DNA of 64,000 bases from Polychytrium aggregatum. Its lineage: Eukaryota > Chytridiomycota > Chytridiomycetes > Polychytriales. Position 1 is the first letter of the stretch; each line of letters begins with the position of its first letter. The notes under the pieces were generated by a model. It was given only the letters and a program-made list of their open reading frames with translations, was not told the origin of the DNA and did not search any database. The stretch spans positions 62,001 to 126,000 of the forward strand of contig NW_026516273.1 of NCBI RefSeq assembly GCF_025602895.1, read 5' to 3'. Position numbers and translations under genes: made by a program. Below, piece by piece: positions 40,197 through 51,315 of the stretch.

Positions 40197-42320
40197 ATGG
40201 CCACAGCGCAGTCACAGAAGCTCTCGCGGGAGGACTTTCGAAAGCAGAAGGTCATCGAGGAGCAACGAAAAGCGTAAGCCGTCTCGCTCAAGCACTGCCG
40301 TGCTCACTCAGGGCCACTCGCATCATCTCCAGCACATCCGACGATTCGATTCAAGCCTGTCGCCTTGAGGAGCTGCCAGGGGAACCGATGGCTGGCAGCA
40401 AATCTATCCCCTCTGGGCAGGCGATCTGCTGCTCTTGCTGGATGTATGGCTGGACGGTCGACTGACTCTCGGCATTTTTTCTGCCCCTTTCTGTACCGCA
40501 CTTACGCCCACTCGATCCAGCGGCACGCTTCCTGCTGAGGTGGATCCCGAAACCGGCCGAGACATCAACCCGCACATTCCGCACTATATTGCACAGGCGC
40601 CTTGGTATTTGAGCATCGACCACCCGACTCTCAAGCACCAGCGTTTTGAGGACAAAAAGGACTCGATCGACCAATGGTATGCTCGCGGCGCAAAGCAAGG
40701 ACCTGCCGCGACCAAGTACCGCAAGGGCGCCTGCGCAAACTGCGGCGCCATGACCCACAAGGCAGTCGACTGCATGGAGCGGCCCCGTAAAGTCGGAGCC
40801 AAGTGGTCCGGCCAGGACATCCAGCAAGACGAGGTGATCGGGGATGTAGCGCTTGGATTCGAGGCCAAGCGGGATCGCTGGAACGGATACGACTCGACTG
40901 ACCATATGAGGACGATCGCCGAGTGGGAGCTCATTGAACAGCGCCGGAAGCAGCTTCGAGAGGAGAGCGCCAAGGAAACGCTCAAATCAGGCATCGAGAA
41001 GGACGAAGAGGGCGACAGCGACAAAGACGAAGACATCTACGCCGACGATGTCGACATGCCTGGACAAAAAGTCGACACCAAGCGACGAACGACGGTCCGC
41101 ACGCTGCGTATTCGAGAAGACACTGCCAAATACCTGCACAATCTCGACATCAACTCGGCCTACTACGATCCCAAAACCCACGCCATGCGCGACGATCCGA
41201 CCAAGGACCGTGGCTCCGACAGCGTGACAACCTTTGCCGGCGACAACTTTTCGCGCTACTCGGGCGACGCACCCAACCTCGCCAAGCTGCAGCTCTTCAG
41301 CTGGGAAGCCGAGGAGCGCGGAAAAGCGGTGCACATACAGTCCAACCCCACGCAGGCAGAGCTCCTGCACAAGGAGTACCTGTCTAAGAAAAACAAGCTG
41401 ACGGATAGCTCCAAGGACAGCATTCTGCAAAAGTACGGCGGTGAAGAGCATCTTCAGGCGCCGCCCAAGGAGCTGCTTCTAGCACAGTCTGAGGCCTACG
41501 TGGAGTACTCCCAAACCGGTCGCGTTATCAAGGGGCAAGAGAGAGCCAAACTCAGATCGAAGTACGAAGAGGATGTGTAAGTGACCAGGCGTGTCCATGG
41601 GCTCTGTGGGCTGCTCGGTGGAAAGTGCTCGATCCCGGTGTGTCAACCAAGCGATGGTAGCAAAGGTGGCAGCAAAGTAGCAGCCGTGCCCAACGATGAT
41701 ACTTTGGTTGGATTTTATCTGACAAAGTATCTGTCGCGAGACGGCTCTGCGTCTACGCTGAGTTCTAGCGATGCACTAACCGATGACGGCTCTGATCAAA
41801 CTGGTTATGCTCTTGCCACGACAGACACCCACTCAACCACACATCGGTCTGGGGCTCCTACTGGAAAGACTTCAAGTGGGGATACTCCTGTTGTCACTCG
41901 TTCATCCGCAACTCTTACTGCACTGGAAAGGCCGGCATCGAGGCCGAGCAGGCATCGAACGTATTGCAGCAGTCCGGGGGAGACAAGCCCGCCCAAAGCG
42001 AGAAAAAGAGCTTGCTCGACGAATATGTGCAGAAGGCGATCAAGGGCGACTATTCTCAGCGCGACAACAAGCCGCGGGGGGCACGTCTCGGCGAGGGCGA
42101 TGTCCAGATCGACGAGTCCAGACTGAAGAATGCCCTTGAGGAAGAGAAGAAGCGCAAACATCACAACAGCAGCGATGCCCTGGGCGACAGGGGCAAGAAG
42201 TCCAAGTACAATTCGCTGAACGATAAGGAAGTCACAGAGGAAGAGCTGGAAGCGTATCGCATGCTGCAGGCGCGCTCCGACGACCCGATGGCCCAGTACA
42301 AGGACGAAGAGGACGAATGA
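40197..42320 (+). CDS. SLU7: Pre-mRNA splicing factor SLU7
   Basis: Three exons join in phase: 40197-40273, 40521-41576, 41825-42320, giving 542 residues ([18 protein letters not shown]). SLU7 acts in the second catalytic step of splicing, helping 3' splice-site choice. Diagnostic features are [16 protein letters not shown], the CCHC zinc knuckle [14 protein letters not shown] (Cys97, Cys100, His105, Cys110) followed by [11 protein letters not shown], and the conserved [20 protein letters not shown] with a second Cys-rich patch. An acidic/Lys-rich middle and a charged tail match the family. The length is usual for it. It is a good core-genome marker and is consistent with an intron-rich genome. 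Confidence 0.97.
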
Positions 42321-42383
42321 TTGTCGGGCACCGAGAGAATCGGACGGGGTGGTCCGCCGCAAGAAAAGCCTCGCGTGACAGAG

Positions 42384-42496
42384 AATGGACCAGTCGAAGA
42401 GAGTGGGCCAGTCGCAGCGAGTGCGAATCAGACGAAACGAGTGTGGATCAGACGAAGAGAGTGTGGATCAGTCGAAGCGAGTGTGGATCAGACGAA
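42384..42496 (+). repeat. 20-base minisatellite (GTGTGGATCAGACGAAGAGA)
   Basis: About six units of 18-20 bases, three of them nearly identical, begin about 65 bases after the SLU7 stop. They probably lie in the SLU7 3' UTR. All three frames are open through them, which produces spurious Arg/Ser-rich frames. Confidence 0.9.
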
Positions 42497-42540
42497 CAAT
42501 GCCGCCTCGCTGTGGCCGGGCTGTTGGGCTCCAGAGAGCA

Positions 42541-42577
42541 AATATCAATATCAATAACAATATCAATATCAATATCA
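42541..42577 (+). repeat. (AATATC)n microsatellite
   Basis: Six tandem AATATC/AATAAC hexamers, unusually A/T-rich in this GC-rich region. Confidence 0.9.
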
Positions 42578-44064
42578 TGGACCGAGCATCGCTACAAAGG
42601 CGGACGTGGCACCACCGAGTCCAGTGCTGCTTGCCATCGGGCATTCGGGGTTGAGAGCCAGTCGACCCTGGCGCCGCTGTCACCGCCGTCACCGCCGTTG
42701 GCAGCACGGCCGGGCTGATGTTCGAGACCGAGAAATCCAAGTGTGCTTGGCCTGGATGGCTTCTCGTCGGTGCATGGCGCGGCCGTGGCCGATACATCCC
42801 GTGTCCTGGTGCGACGATTCCACAGACCCTCGATGGCAGCTCAGCAGCGGCGTCGCTGTTCCCACCGGCGGCTGGCCCCCTGGCATGGACGGCTCTGTGC
42901 CGTCAGGTGCCCTTGCACAGGCACGCCTCGGCGGTCATGTGGTCTCACACGTGACCGAAGTGGCGCCACACGCTCGCCAACACAGCAGCTCACACAAACT
43001 GTCTGCGCAGCAGGGTGACTCAGCCGCAACACCAGCGCAGTCACGGGTGTTGCGCGTCTTGTTGGCCATGTCGCCGTCCGGCCATGTCCTTGTCTTCCAG
43101 CGCCCTTCGTGTTGATCTCGATCGAGCTCCTGCGATGCGTCACCGATCCACCGATCCACCGCACCCCGATCCCGCAACTGCTGCCGGCTGTCTCTTCTTC
43201 CCCACTCGGAGTGCTGGTCCTTCATCCTTCGCCGCTTGCATCTCTCGCCCTGCATCGCCCTCTCTCTCGGGTCTGTCTGTCGCCTCGTTTCTCCGGCTGC
43301 CACATCGCGTCCATGTGCTCGTGCTGCCCGTCTTGCTCTTGCTGCTCGCGTCCGTCCGAGGCCTCTGCCAAGGCCTCTCCTTCATGGCATCGGCCTTCGC
43401 TCAGGTGACCCTTTCTCCTGCCAATGGCAACGTGCACGTGTTGGCTCCCGTGAGGTCACATTCGCTCGCACAATCGCCTGCCGGCCTTGCTGGCTGCCCG
43501 ATCCCGTCCTTGCCGCCTGGCTTGTCGATAAATGGGAAAGGGATCTGCATCATAATCCTGTCCTCCGCAGGATGCAAGGCAGCCCTGTCCGCCATCACAG
43601 CGCCGTCACTGCTGCGTTCCGGATCCGCCTGGCAGCTTCAAAGGAAAGAAAGCGCTGCTCGGCCGGCACCAACTTCACCCACCCTTTCCCGACTTCTGCC
43701 TCGCGGGCTCGCTCCTCGCCGTTGAATAGCCCGTTTCGCCGGCGCAAACCTTCGGCTCTGGCTCGTTGCAGGCAGCGTGAATGCTCAGTGCGCCGATCGG
43801 GCTGATCCAGACCCCCTCCTCCAGCCTTTCTGGTTTGCCTCGGTGCCGTCCATTTGACTCCGCCATACCCCTGCTGTATCGGCTGTCCTCTGCGGCCGCT
43901 GCATATATCCACCTACGCCTCTGGATCTTGAACCCTGGCCTTCGTCTCCTCTCGTTGCCGAAAGGACCTGAGCAGAACCACCACCCACATCACCCGACCA
44001 CCACACCAGGCCCACCTTCCTCCGTCAAAACATCGATATCACGACACAGTCCTCTTCTCCGCCG

Positions 44065-46178
44065 ATGAACCTGTCCGCCGCGGTCGTTGCAATCCTCTTC
44101 CACACCCTTCTTTGGATTCAGCCCCTGCAGGTCCTGGCCGGCTGCTTGCCCATCAGCTCGTCCCAGTCGTGTCCTTTCTGGAGCGGTGGATTCTCGATCG
44201 ACACCCAGCTCTTTCCGCAAATCACGTCGTCGGCCTCATTCGATGCGCTCATCGTCGCGCAGTCCGCGACTGAAGGGTCGTCGCTCTTCTATGGCACCTC
44301 GGGATGGGCAAGCCAGGCCATCATTTCCATGTCACAGCGACCCGAGGTCCAAACCTGCGCATACCATGCCAGCGTAAGTGTCCGCCCAAGCATCGGCGCT
44401 GACTCATGCTCGGCTTCTCTCTCCAGGAACCAGGACCATCGTCCCCCGCATCCCGCGCTCGCATTCTCACGTCCACGCTTTCCTCCGCTTGTTGCTCTCA
44501 CAGGGCTCGCCATACACTCCCCAACCCGACTTACTTTACACTCAACCCATCGCCTGTGCATATTACATCCTCGCCTCGCAAAAGAACTGTCCGGCGCCCA
44601 CGCCCCCGAAGGCCCTCTGTCCATCGGTCTGCCAGACATCGGCCAGCAGTATGCTCAGCGTTCTCAGGCAGCAGTGTGTCCTGTCTCTGAGTCCCCTCGT
44701 CCCCATCGTGAACGATCCCTCCTTTGTGGCCCCGTATCTTTCCAGCTGCCAGGCCCTGCAGAGCAGCAGCTCCAGCAACTGCATCTCCGAGACAGACATC
44801 GACAATACTCCGGGTGCATACTGCGGTATGATCCTCGCTCGGACTTTCGAGTCGCTGCTAGCTCTGCGTTTTACCGTCCGTGCATGTCTTGGCGTGAACT
44901 CTGGCGAGCGGTCGGTCTGGACAGTCGACTACCTCAGCAATCGGTTCTAACATGCACAACGGACGCTTGTATGCACATTACAATTGCAGGCTATGCCCTT
45001 GGCGGCGCTCCCGGCTCTCCCCAAGGATGGAACTCTCAGACCCAGACGGGTTTGCCTCGATGCGATGCACTTCCTTATAGTCAGCAGCCGTGCTGTACTG
45101 GCAACTATCCGACTCCTCAGCCCCCTGCCCCGGCATCCTCCACCACCACCTCCGCTTCGGCATCAGTGGCATCGCTCTCGGCATCGGCATCAAGCACGAC
45201 CGGCCCGCCCGCACCCCTAACGACCCTCACATCCTCCTCGGCTGGGCCGACACCAACGCCCTCTGCGCTTCCTCAAAACAACGCCTCAATCCCGCCCGAC
45301 AGCCGCTCCGTCACGCTCTGGACTGGCCTCGGTCTTGGAGCATTTCTGTTGCTGCTAACAAGCATCGTGGCCGCCCTCCTATACCGCCAATATCGCTTCC
45401 ACCGGAACCACGACGCATCTGATGTCGTCAAACTCAATGATCTTGGCCCCACCAAGGCGAGCATGCGCCGGCGCCAAGTTAGCCCGCCGCTGATCAAAAA
45501 CTACAAACAAACCACTCCGTTCCGACGATCGCCCACCCAAATCAAAGAGCAGGCGGCCCAGAGAGCCAGTGGAGAGGCACAGGCCTTGACCGCCCAGCAG
45601 ACGTCGCCAGATCCGTCTCCGGTCTCACTGGCTCCAAAGTCGCAGCACGGGCCTCTGCACATTCCCTTTTATGCAACCATGACTGGCCAACTCTGGATGT
45701 CGGTCAAACAGTTCGATGCCAGATACTCGGACGAGGTCTCGGCGTCCAGAGGCGATCTTATCCGCGTGCTGTCTGTCTTCGACGATGGATGGGCCAAGGT
45801 GTGTATCATCGACAGCATCCAGGTGCCAGGGACGGCTGGATGTGCCCTCCTTCTGCACCCGCAGCCTCGCAATCTTTGCAGGGCTCACAAAGTCGATTCT
45901 TGCGACATCATCTCACTCGCTCACGATTTCACCTCTAGGCCGTCAACATCTCTACGCCCGGTGCAGGAGTATTGCCTCTAAACTACTTGACCCTCGTCGA
46001 CCAGGACGCTTCCAAAAATGAAACTGCTGATGACGAAGCAGTCAGAACCGCTGCTTCGGCTCCCGTCCCTGCCACCACGGGCCCTTCTACATCCACAGAA
46101 ACAACCGAATCCGCCTCTACCGCTGCTCCCGCTACTCCGACTAGTGCGACGCCTGCCATCGTCGTCAAGGTTGACTAG
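44065..46178 (+). CDS. Type I membrane protein with cytoplasmic SH3 domain (Fus1/Sho1-like layout)
   Basis: Four exons join in phase: 44065-44373, 44504-44825, 44990-45798, 45939-46178, giving 559 residues. A signal peptide (VVAILFHTLLWIQPLQVLAG) leads into a Cys-rich extracellular part (CAYYILASQKNC, LCPSVCQT, QPCCTGNYPTP). A Ser/Thr/Pro stalk and one transmembrane helix (LGAFLLLLTSIVAALLY) follow, with a basic stop-transfer. The cytoplasmic part has an SH3 domain in exons 3 and 4: FDARYSDEVSASRGDLIRVL, DDGWAK and GVLPLNYLTLV. SH3 domains bind Pro-rich partners, so this probably links a surface signal to the cortex. It is analogous in layout to yeast Fus1 but orthology is not shown. The tail is Ala/Thr/Pro-rich. 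Confidence 0.85.
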
Positions 46179-46412
46179 GTCTCCTCTTACTCTATCACAA
46201 CTAACGACTGTACATAAAGAACGTAATAACTCAAATATGTCAAATATATCCTATGGTTACCGAGCATCGCGAAAGTTGCCTCGGGATGGTATTCTTGGCA
46301 TAGCCCATCCTGGATACACGAAGCTGATTGCCATGAGCGATGAGTGCGTTGCTTCCCCGTGGCCGCAAGGAGGGAGGATGAGGGGGAATCTTGGTGCTGC
46401 TACAGGGTGCAG

Positions 46413-47342
46413 TCATGGTCTTGGAGCCCAGGGTACATTCCGGTCAGACAGTGTCCGCTTGCGTCCATCGAGCAAATACCGAATCGTTAGGCTGATTCGT
46501 CGATAGCCACAATCTCGCTTGACTGCCGGCATGCCTCCAGGCCCCTCGACGGTCTTGGTCTTCGATATGCCGTGCCGCCAGTCAAATCTGGATTCGCCGG
46601 ACATGACAAGCAGACTCCGGGGCTCCAGTAGCACCCGTGTCTGCTGCAGGATGTCGGAGCAGTGGTTGGTGTGCTCCCGAGGCAGCTTCATCGTCATCCA
46701 AATGGGATTGCGGAGGGAAAGGGTGAGGATGTAGGAGCCAAAGGCCAGGGCATCCTCGAAATGGCTGGCGATGCCCATGTTCTCGCGGTATTCGTTGACG
46801 AGGATCTGGGTCGGCGGCTGAGTGTCATTCACGACGCTTGTGACCATGGCGACCTTGGGCAAAAGATGGTCAAGGAGCCACTGCATATCCTCGAGCGGAT
46901 AGGATTGGAGCTTGGCCTGCTGTTCGGTCATGGGCTGCAGGGCTGTCAAATCATGTGTCGTGTGGTAGTATCGCTCGCCGTAGAACTGCTGTCGCCGGTG
47001 AATCGTTGTGGAGTATGGCCGTGAGTCCACAATACGGAATATCTGCTGCTCCTGCTCCTCGGTGATGGCATTGGGGATGTAGTGCAGTCCCGGAATGGCG
47101 ATTGGGTTCTTCATGTGCGCATTCACGGTTGCGTCAAAGACAATCGGAGCTCTGTGCAGAAAGGCATCGCTTTCAGCCTGACTTGGACCGCTGTCGTCGG
47201 GCCCAAGGCTTGTCCGACGATCGCCTGTGGGCGATCCCGTTCGGGATGAGGACCGGGACAGAGCCCTCGAAGGCGGCTGCGAGAGAGGGCCAGCACGGCC
47301 AGTCGGGCTGCTCCAGAGCGAGGCTGCGCTTGCTGGATTCAT
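46413..47342 (-). CDS. AlkB-like 2-oxoglutarate/Fe(II) dioxygenase with H-x-E site
   Basis: 309 residues, intronless, convergent with the SH3 gene. After a Ser-rich N-terminus of about 75 residues comes an AlkB-type fold: IPGLHYIPNAITEEQEQQIF, RRQQFYGERYYHT (nucleotide-recognition-lid-like), QILVNEYRENMGIASHFED and the distal His in FDWRHGI (His257), then RRISLTIR, whose Arg pair would bind 2-oxoglutarate. AlkB enzymes remove methyl groups from DNA, RNA or protein. The usual iron motif is HxD; here the spacing gives His194-Phe-Glu196, then Asp197. Either Glu196 or Asp197 would have to serve. The substrate class (nucleic acid or protein) is unknown. Confidence 0.85.
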   Translation of the reverse strand: MNPASAASLWSSPTGRAGPLSQPPSRALSRSSSRTGSPTGDRRTSLGPDDSGPSQAESDAFLHRAPIVFDATVNAHMKNPIAIPGLHYIPNAITEEQEQQIFRIVDSRPYSTTIHRRQQFYGERYYHTTHDLTALQPMTEQQAKLQSYPLEDMQWLLDHLLPKVAMVTSVVNDTQPPTQILVNEYRENMGIASHFEDALAFGSYILTLSLRNPIWMTMKLPREHTNHCSDILQQTRVLLEPRSLLVMSGESRFDWRHGISKTKTVEGPGGMPAVKRDCGYRRISLTIRYLLDGRKRTLSDRNVPWAPRP

Positions 47343-48187
47343 GCCTCTGTCTCGAAGCAGCGTCGTGGATGTACACGCCCTGGTGCGGATGGCGCTGCGG
47401 CCAAGCTTCTGGATGGTGGTAGCCAGTTTGCAAAATGGGCGATGCAGGTTGGATCAGAGCCTGATGACGACCGCCATGCTGCAACCCAGGCAAAAATACG
47501 AAATCATGTCCACGTGGCGGTCACGCTGCATCGGGCGTTTGCTGGCGAACATGCAATGTGCCGTATATGCAGAAGAAATGGGGCACATTTCAGCCGGGTA
47601 TGTGGTCTGTCATAGTCTGCCTCCAACTAAGCTGTGTACAACCACACATGGTTTGAGGCAGTGAATCATTTGGCTGTATTCAAGGGCTGTGGCATCCCGA
47701 TGTTTTGTACAAGACTGTGGGTACATGAACTTTCGACCGTGGTCTGATGGAAATCCCCCCCCCTCGCGGGAGCCTCTCAGTAAATGTCGCCTCGGGTCCC
47801 TTTGCGAGTGCCGAGATCCGAATGCCGAAATCCGAATGCCGAGATCCCCTTGTCAGTTTGATCGGAGAGGCAATGGTGCGATCGGTCGTGAGTCGGCACA
47901 ACCATGTTTGCTGGAAATTGGAGCGAGAAAGGTGCACGAGGGCTTGCCACGGATCGTTCCGGCAGGGTCTGGACATCGGCCGTGGCCACTGCAGTCGAGC
48001 TAGCCTCTTCTGCGAGCGGCGTCGCCATCGACATTCCATTCGCCTCATCGGCATATGCATCAGATGCAGGCATCGACAGGATCGCCTGTGTGTTGCCCGA
48101 GCCGGCCTGACATGGGGCTTGATTCGATTCGGCGCGTTCGTGAACCAGCACTAGAGCCATGGGACGACAGATCCCGGTGCGATCTCC
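47343..48187. other. Intergenic region between AlkB-like and Sel1 genes
   Basis: It holds the AlkB gene's upstream region and the 3' flank of the Sel1 gene. A GAATGCCGAAATCCGAATGC direct repeat lies near 47819-47842. No gene seen. Confidence 0.45.
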
Positions 48188-50539
48188 TCATGTCGACGGG
48201 CCACCCCATTTCTGCTTGTGGATCCAGCTCTCGCCAAAGATGGAGGCGCCTTGATCATGTGCCTTCCGGAACCACTTGGCCGCCTCCATCTTGCTCTTCT
48301 CGATGCCAATGCCCTTCTTCAAGCAGTAGGCGTACTCCACTTGGGCATCAACGTCGCCCAGCCGAGCGGCGAGTCCGAAAAAATATGTCGATGCCGGATA
48401 TGACGGCGGCACGCCCCAGCCGTGTCGCAGGCAAATGCCCATTTCGTACAAGGGCATCGGCAGAAGCGTCTTTGCAAAATCAATGTCCCGGAGTGTGTTG
48501 ACAGAGGCAGATCGTTTGGCCACTTTGTCGCTCCCGAGCTGAAATGCCGGAGGTGTGCGCAGGGTGGCCTTTTGGCTTGGCAGACGGGCAAGACCGGACG
48601 CCTCCGCAGACACAAACACTGCTTCTTGGGAGCCAAACACAGAGTGGTGGCTGAGGGCGGCAGCGGGTATCGACTCTGTGCTCGGCATCGTGTGCGGTGG
48701 CGTTGACTCTCCTTTCACCTCAATCACAGGAATGGGTGGGGCTGCTGGCTCGGAGACATGGGATGTATCGGAGCAAAACGACGGCGAGTGCGCGACCAGA
48801 TTCGGCCCGGGCTTGGTGCCGGCATCGATGACGCTCCGAGCAAGGTCGCCGGCTCGGCTGGACGGGCTTGGATCAAATGCGCTTGCGACATGCAGTGGAC
48901 CCTCTGGCGAGATACTGCTGGACTTGCCGTCCTGGCCGAGATCGCCTGCAGGATCGATCCCAACGTTTTTGAGTCGCGCTGTTTTTTTGGGTTTCATGGT
49001 GTCCTTTGGAGGGTTGCTACGCATGGGTCCGCTTCCAGATCGGCTTGAGCGCAGGCTCCAATTGTTGTCGTCGCTGACACTATTCACCCGGGACTCGGAC
49101 ACGGGGTGGAGCGAGAAGCGGTCAAAGGCAGATGGGCTGGTGGACAACCCGCCGCTCCTCACAGCGTACCATTGGTCGACAGTCGGAAAGTTCAGGATCG
49201 CAAAGTTGATGGACTTGATGAAGTACTTGAACGCCTCGCCGGGACGCGCCGGAAAGGCTTTGCGGGCGCTTCTGTTCGTTGACTCGTCGTGATCGCCGCG
49301 CAAGAGCAGCATCCCGAGCAGAAAGGCGCCAATTGGGTTGGATTGCAGGGCCGCCATCTCGAGATAGTGGGCGCATACATATGGTTGGTTGGACTCAAAG
49401 TAGTACATGGCGATCGCCAGAATATCCTGGTTGTCGTATTCCTCCGGGAGAAGCGGTAACTTCCCTGCTTCGATGGTGTAGGTTCGATTCGGGTCAGCGA
49501 CAACAGCTTGGCGATCGGTGGACGGACACGAATTGACGATGATATCCGAGAAAATGCCGCTGCGCAAGAGTGCCCGGAGCCTCCGCCATACCGACCGGAT
49601 CCGCTCACTCCAGCCGGATTGCTGCACCAGATAGCTGCCTGGGATGGTGAGATTGGCCGAAAAATCAAACTTTGTTGGATCGTGCTGCTGCTCTGCGAGC
49701 TGTGCAAGCTCCGGGCCGAGCTGCAGATTGTTCATGCAGATCTTGAGTTTCGTGGAAAGCTCCTGGAACGAAAAGCTCAGATTGACGGCCGTGTCGAGTT
49801 TGCTGAGGAGCGGCTCGGGCAGGTCCGAGGCAAAGGCAGGCCGTTCTGGCCCAAACTCGGACCCATAGGCGGAGAGCACGCCCATGCTGCTCTTCTCTGG
49901 TCGGATCGACCTCGATCGCACCAGCTCGATCACATCGGCCTCGAGCCCCATTTGCGATACCCCTCGGGATTCGCTCTTGTGCGATGTCCCTGAGGAGTTT
50001 GACGCAACGCTGCGGCGCTTAACGGACAGCATGCCGGTGAGCAGACGGTCAAGTTTGGGATGCGAGACCTCGGGGCTGCGGAAGACAAAGCCAACACCGA
50101 GGTGATCACGGTCCTCGGCTGTCCCCTCAGAATCCTTTGTCAATGGCGCTATGGTGCTGACGTGTACCGAGCCGGATATCGGACAGTCGAGGTGCTGGGG
50201 CTTGCTCAGGCTGTGGTTGGAGGCACCGAACGGCACCACAGGAAGCTGCATGTGTGTTTGGTCGTTGATGCGGATGTGGAAGTGCTCTGGACCAGAGCGG
50301 GAGGTATCGAGGAGCGACCGATTGCTCACATTGCGAGAGCCCTGCTCCATGACCGAGGGCGAGCTGGTGCGGGCCAGATTCGTAAACGACGGAGCGAGCA
50401 TGCCCGTGGGTTTGGAGGCTGCTTGCTGTGTGGGCGAAGATATCTCGGCCGAGGCAATCACTTTGGGGAGCACCTTGAGCGAGTCGAGCGAGCGACTCTT
50501 GCTGCCGCTCTCCGAGTTGGTTTTGCTTTTGGAAAACAT
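48188..50539 (-). CDS. Sel1-repeat protein with long disordered regions
   Basis: 783 residues from MFSKSKTNSESGSKSRS, intronless. The N-terminal third is Ser-rich and disordered. The middle has a helical region (LRALLRSGIFSDIIVNSC, YDNQDILAIAMYYFESNQ, YVCAHYLEMAALQSNP) with a first Sel1-like pair (IGAFLLGMLLLRGD). After another Ser/Pro-rich stretch the C-terminus has typical Sel1 repeats: YEMGICLRHGWGVPPSYPAS, GDVDAQVEYAYCLKKGIG and EAAKWFRKAHDQG. Fungal proteins of this layout act as scaffolds in cell-wall or signalling pathways, but the partner is unknown. The frame is open 41 codons further upstream; I chose 50539 because the extra part looks like 5' UTR. It is related in repeat type to the fragment at 964-1418. 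Confidence 0.8.
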   Translation of the reverse strand: MFSKSKTNSESGSKSRSLDSLKVLPKVIASAEISSPTQQAASKPTGMLAPSFTNLARTSSPSVMEQGSRNVSNRSLLDTSRSGPEHFHIRINDQTHMQLPVVPFGASNHSLSKPQHLDCPISGSVHVSTIAPLTKDSEGTAEDRDHLGVGFVFRSPEVSHPKLDRLLTGMLSVKRRSVASNSSGTSHKSESRGVSQMGLEADVIELVRSRSIRPEKSSMGVLSAYGSEFGPERPAFASDLPEPLLSKLDTAVNLSFSFQELSTKLKICMNNLQLGPELAQLAEQQHDPTKFDFSANLTIPGSYLVQQSGWSERIRSVWRRLRALLRSGIFSDIIVNSCPSTDRQAVVADPNRTYTIEAGKLPLLPEEYDNQDILAIAMYYFESNQPYVCAHYLEMAALQSNPIGAFLLGMLLLRGDHDESTNRSARKAFPARPGEAFKYFIKSINFAILNFPTVDQWYAVRSGGLSTSPSAFDRFSLHPVSESRVNSVSDDNNWSLRSSRSGSGPMRSNPPKDTMKPKKTARLKNVGIDPAGDLGQDGKSSSISPEGPLHVASAFDPSPSSRAGDLARSVIDAGTKPGPNLVAHSPSFCSDTSHVSEPAAPPIPVIEVKGESTPPHTMPSTESIPAAALSHHSVFGSQEAVFVSAEASGLARLPSQKATLRTPPAFQLGSDKVAKRSASVNTLRDIDFAKTLLPMPLYEMGICLRHGWGVPPSYPASTYFFGLAARLGDVDAQVEYAYCLKKGIGIEKSKMEAAKWFRKAHDQGASIFGESWIHKQKWGGPST

Positions 50540-51315
50540 GGTGCTGGGGATATGGGGCCTGGGGTTGGCGGCGATGAAGACCCGTTGACGGAGAGTGAGG
50601 CCGCTTGTGCCCCGAGAACCGATCTGTTGTGTCCAGGGAAAGACAAAAGGACAAACGGACAAACGGACAAATGGGTGGCTTGCAGGCCAAAGAAGAACCG
50701 GGGGCGAGATGCCAGGGACGGCTGACTTGGGGCTCCGGCGGCAACGGAGAATCAGATGCAGATTGGCGCTGCGTTGTCGATGCGGAATGTGATTGGCGCA
50801 GCCAAGAGACGCAAGGAATTCGAGCCCGGCGGCACTTGGCCGTTGCTGGGCAGAGCAGCACGGCCCGGTGAACGCAGCGACGGCAGCGACGGTAGCGATG
50901 GCAGCGGGATCGACAGCATGTCCACGCAGGGCGGGCCGAGGACCAGGACGAAGCCGTCGATCATGATGTTGGTCCAGATCAGCGCCAAGTCACTCGCGGC
51001 CCGCTTTGCTTGCCGCGTTTGTGCCCATCCGCGAAAAGGGTCGCTTGGCCCTTTGGCATCCCGCCTGCCTTCTCGCTCACCGGCTTCCCCCAACCCTCCA
51101 TCAACCTCGCTGAATCCCTGCCCTGGCGCAGCAGCAGCAGCAGCCGATTCTGCATCCGCTTTCTCGGCATCCCCTGCATCCTCTTCCCCTGCATCCTCGT
51201 CCTCTGCATCTCGGCAGCTTTGGGCCCTGCTCGTCGGCGATCTTTCCTCGTCCCGCTTGCCTGTCTGCTCGCCGCTGCCCGTCCGATTCCTGGCTTTCCA
51301 ATCCACTCGTTGGAT
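50540..51315. other. Divergent promoter region
   Basis: Between the divergent Sel1 and UIM/SIM-rich genes. It contains GGACAAACGGACAAACGGACAA repeats (50645-50672), CAGCGACGGCAGCGACGG (50875-50895) and TGCATCCTC repeats (51170-51210). No gene supported. Confidence 0.45.

Larger units (their letters stand above)
42321..44064. other. Long intergenic region between SLU7 and the SH3 protein gene
   Basis: 1.7 kb without a supportable gene. It begins with a 20-base minisatellite and an AATATC repeat, then GC-rich sequence whose overlapping open frames lack domains. The last 200 bases presumably hold the promoter of the gene at 44065. A noncoding RNA cannot be excluded. Confidence 0.45.

Noticed and set aside
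42606-43725. Overlapping frames in the SLU7/SH3 intergenic region
   Set aside because: No domain, no consistent start or splice pattern, composition unlike neighbouring genes.
49480-49510. GGTTCGATTCGGG as a tRNA T arm
   Set aside because: It lies inside the Sel1-repeat coding sequence and lacks the other arms.
50540-50662. 41-residue N-terminal extension of the Sel1-repeat protein
   Set aside because: The extension (MSVCPFVFPWTQQ) does not fit the following Ser/Lys-rich start and overlaps a repeat-containing divergent promoter.
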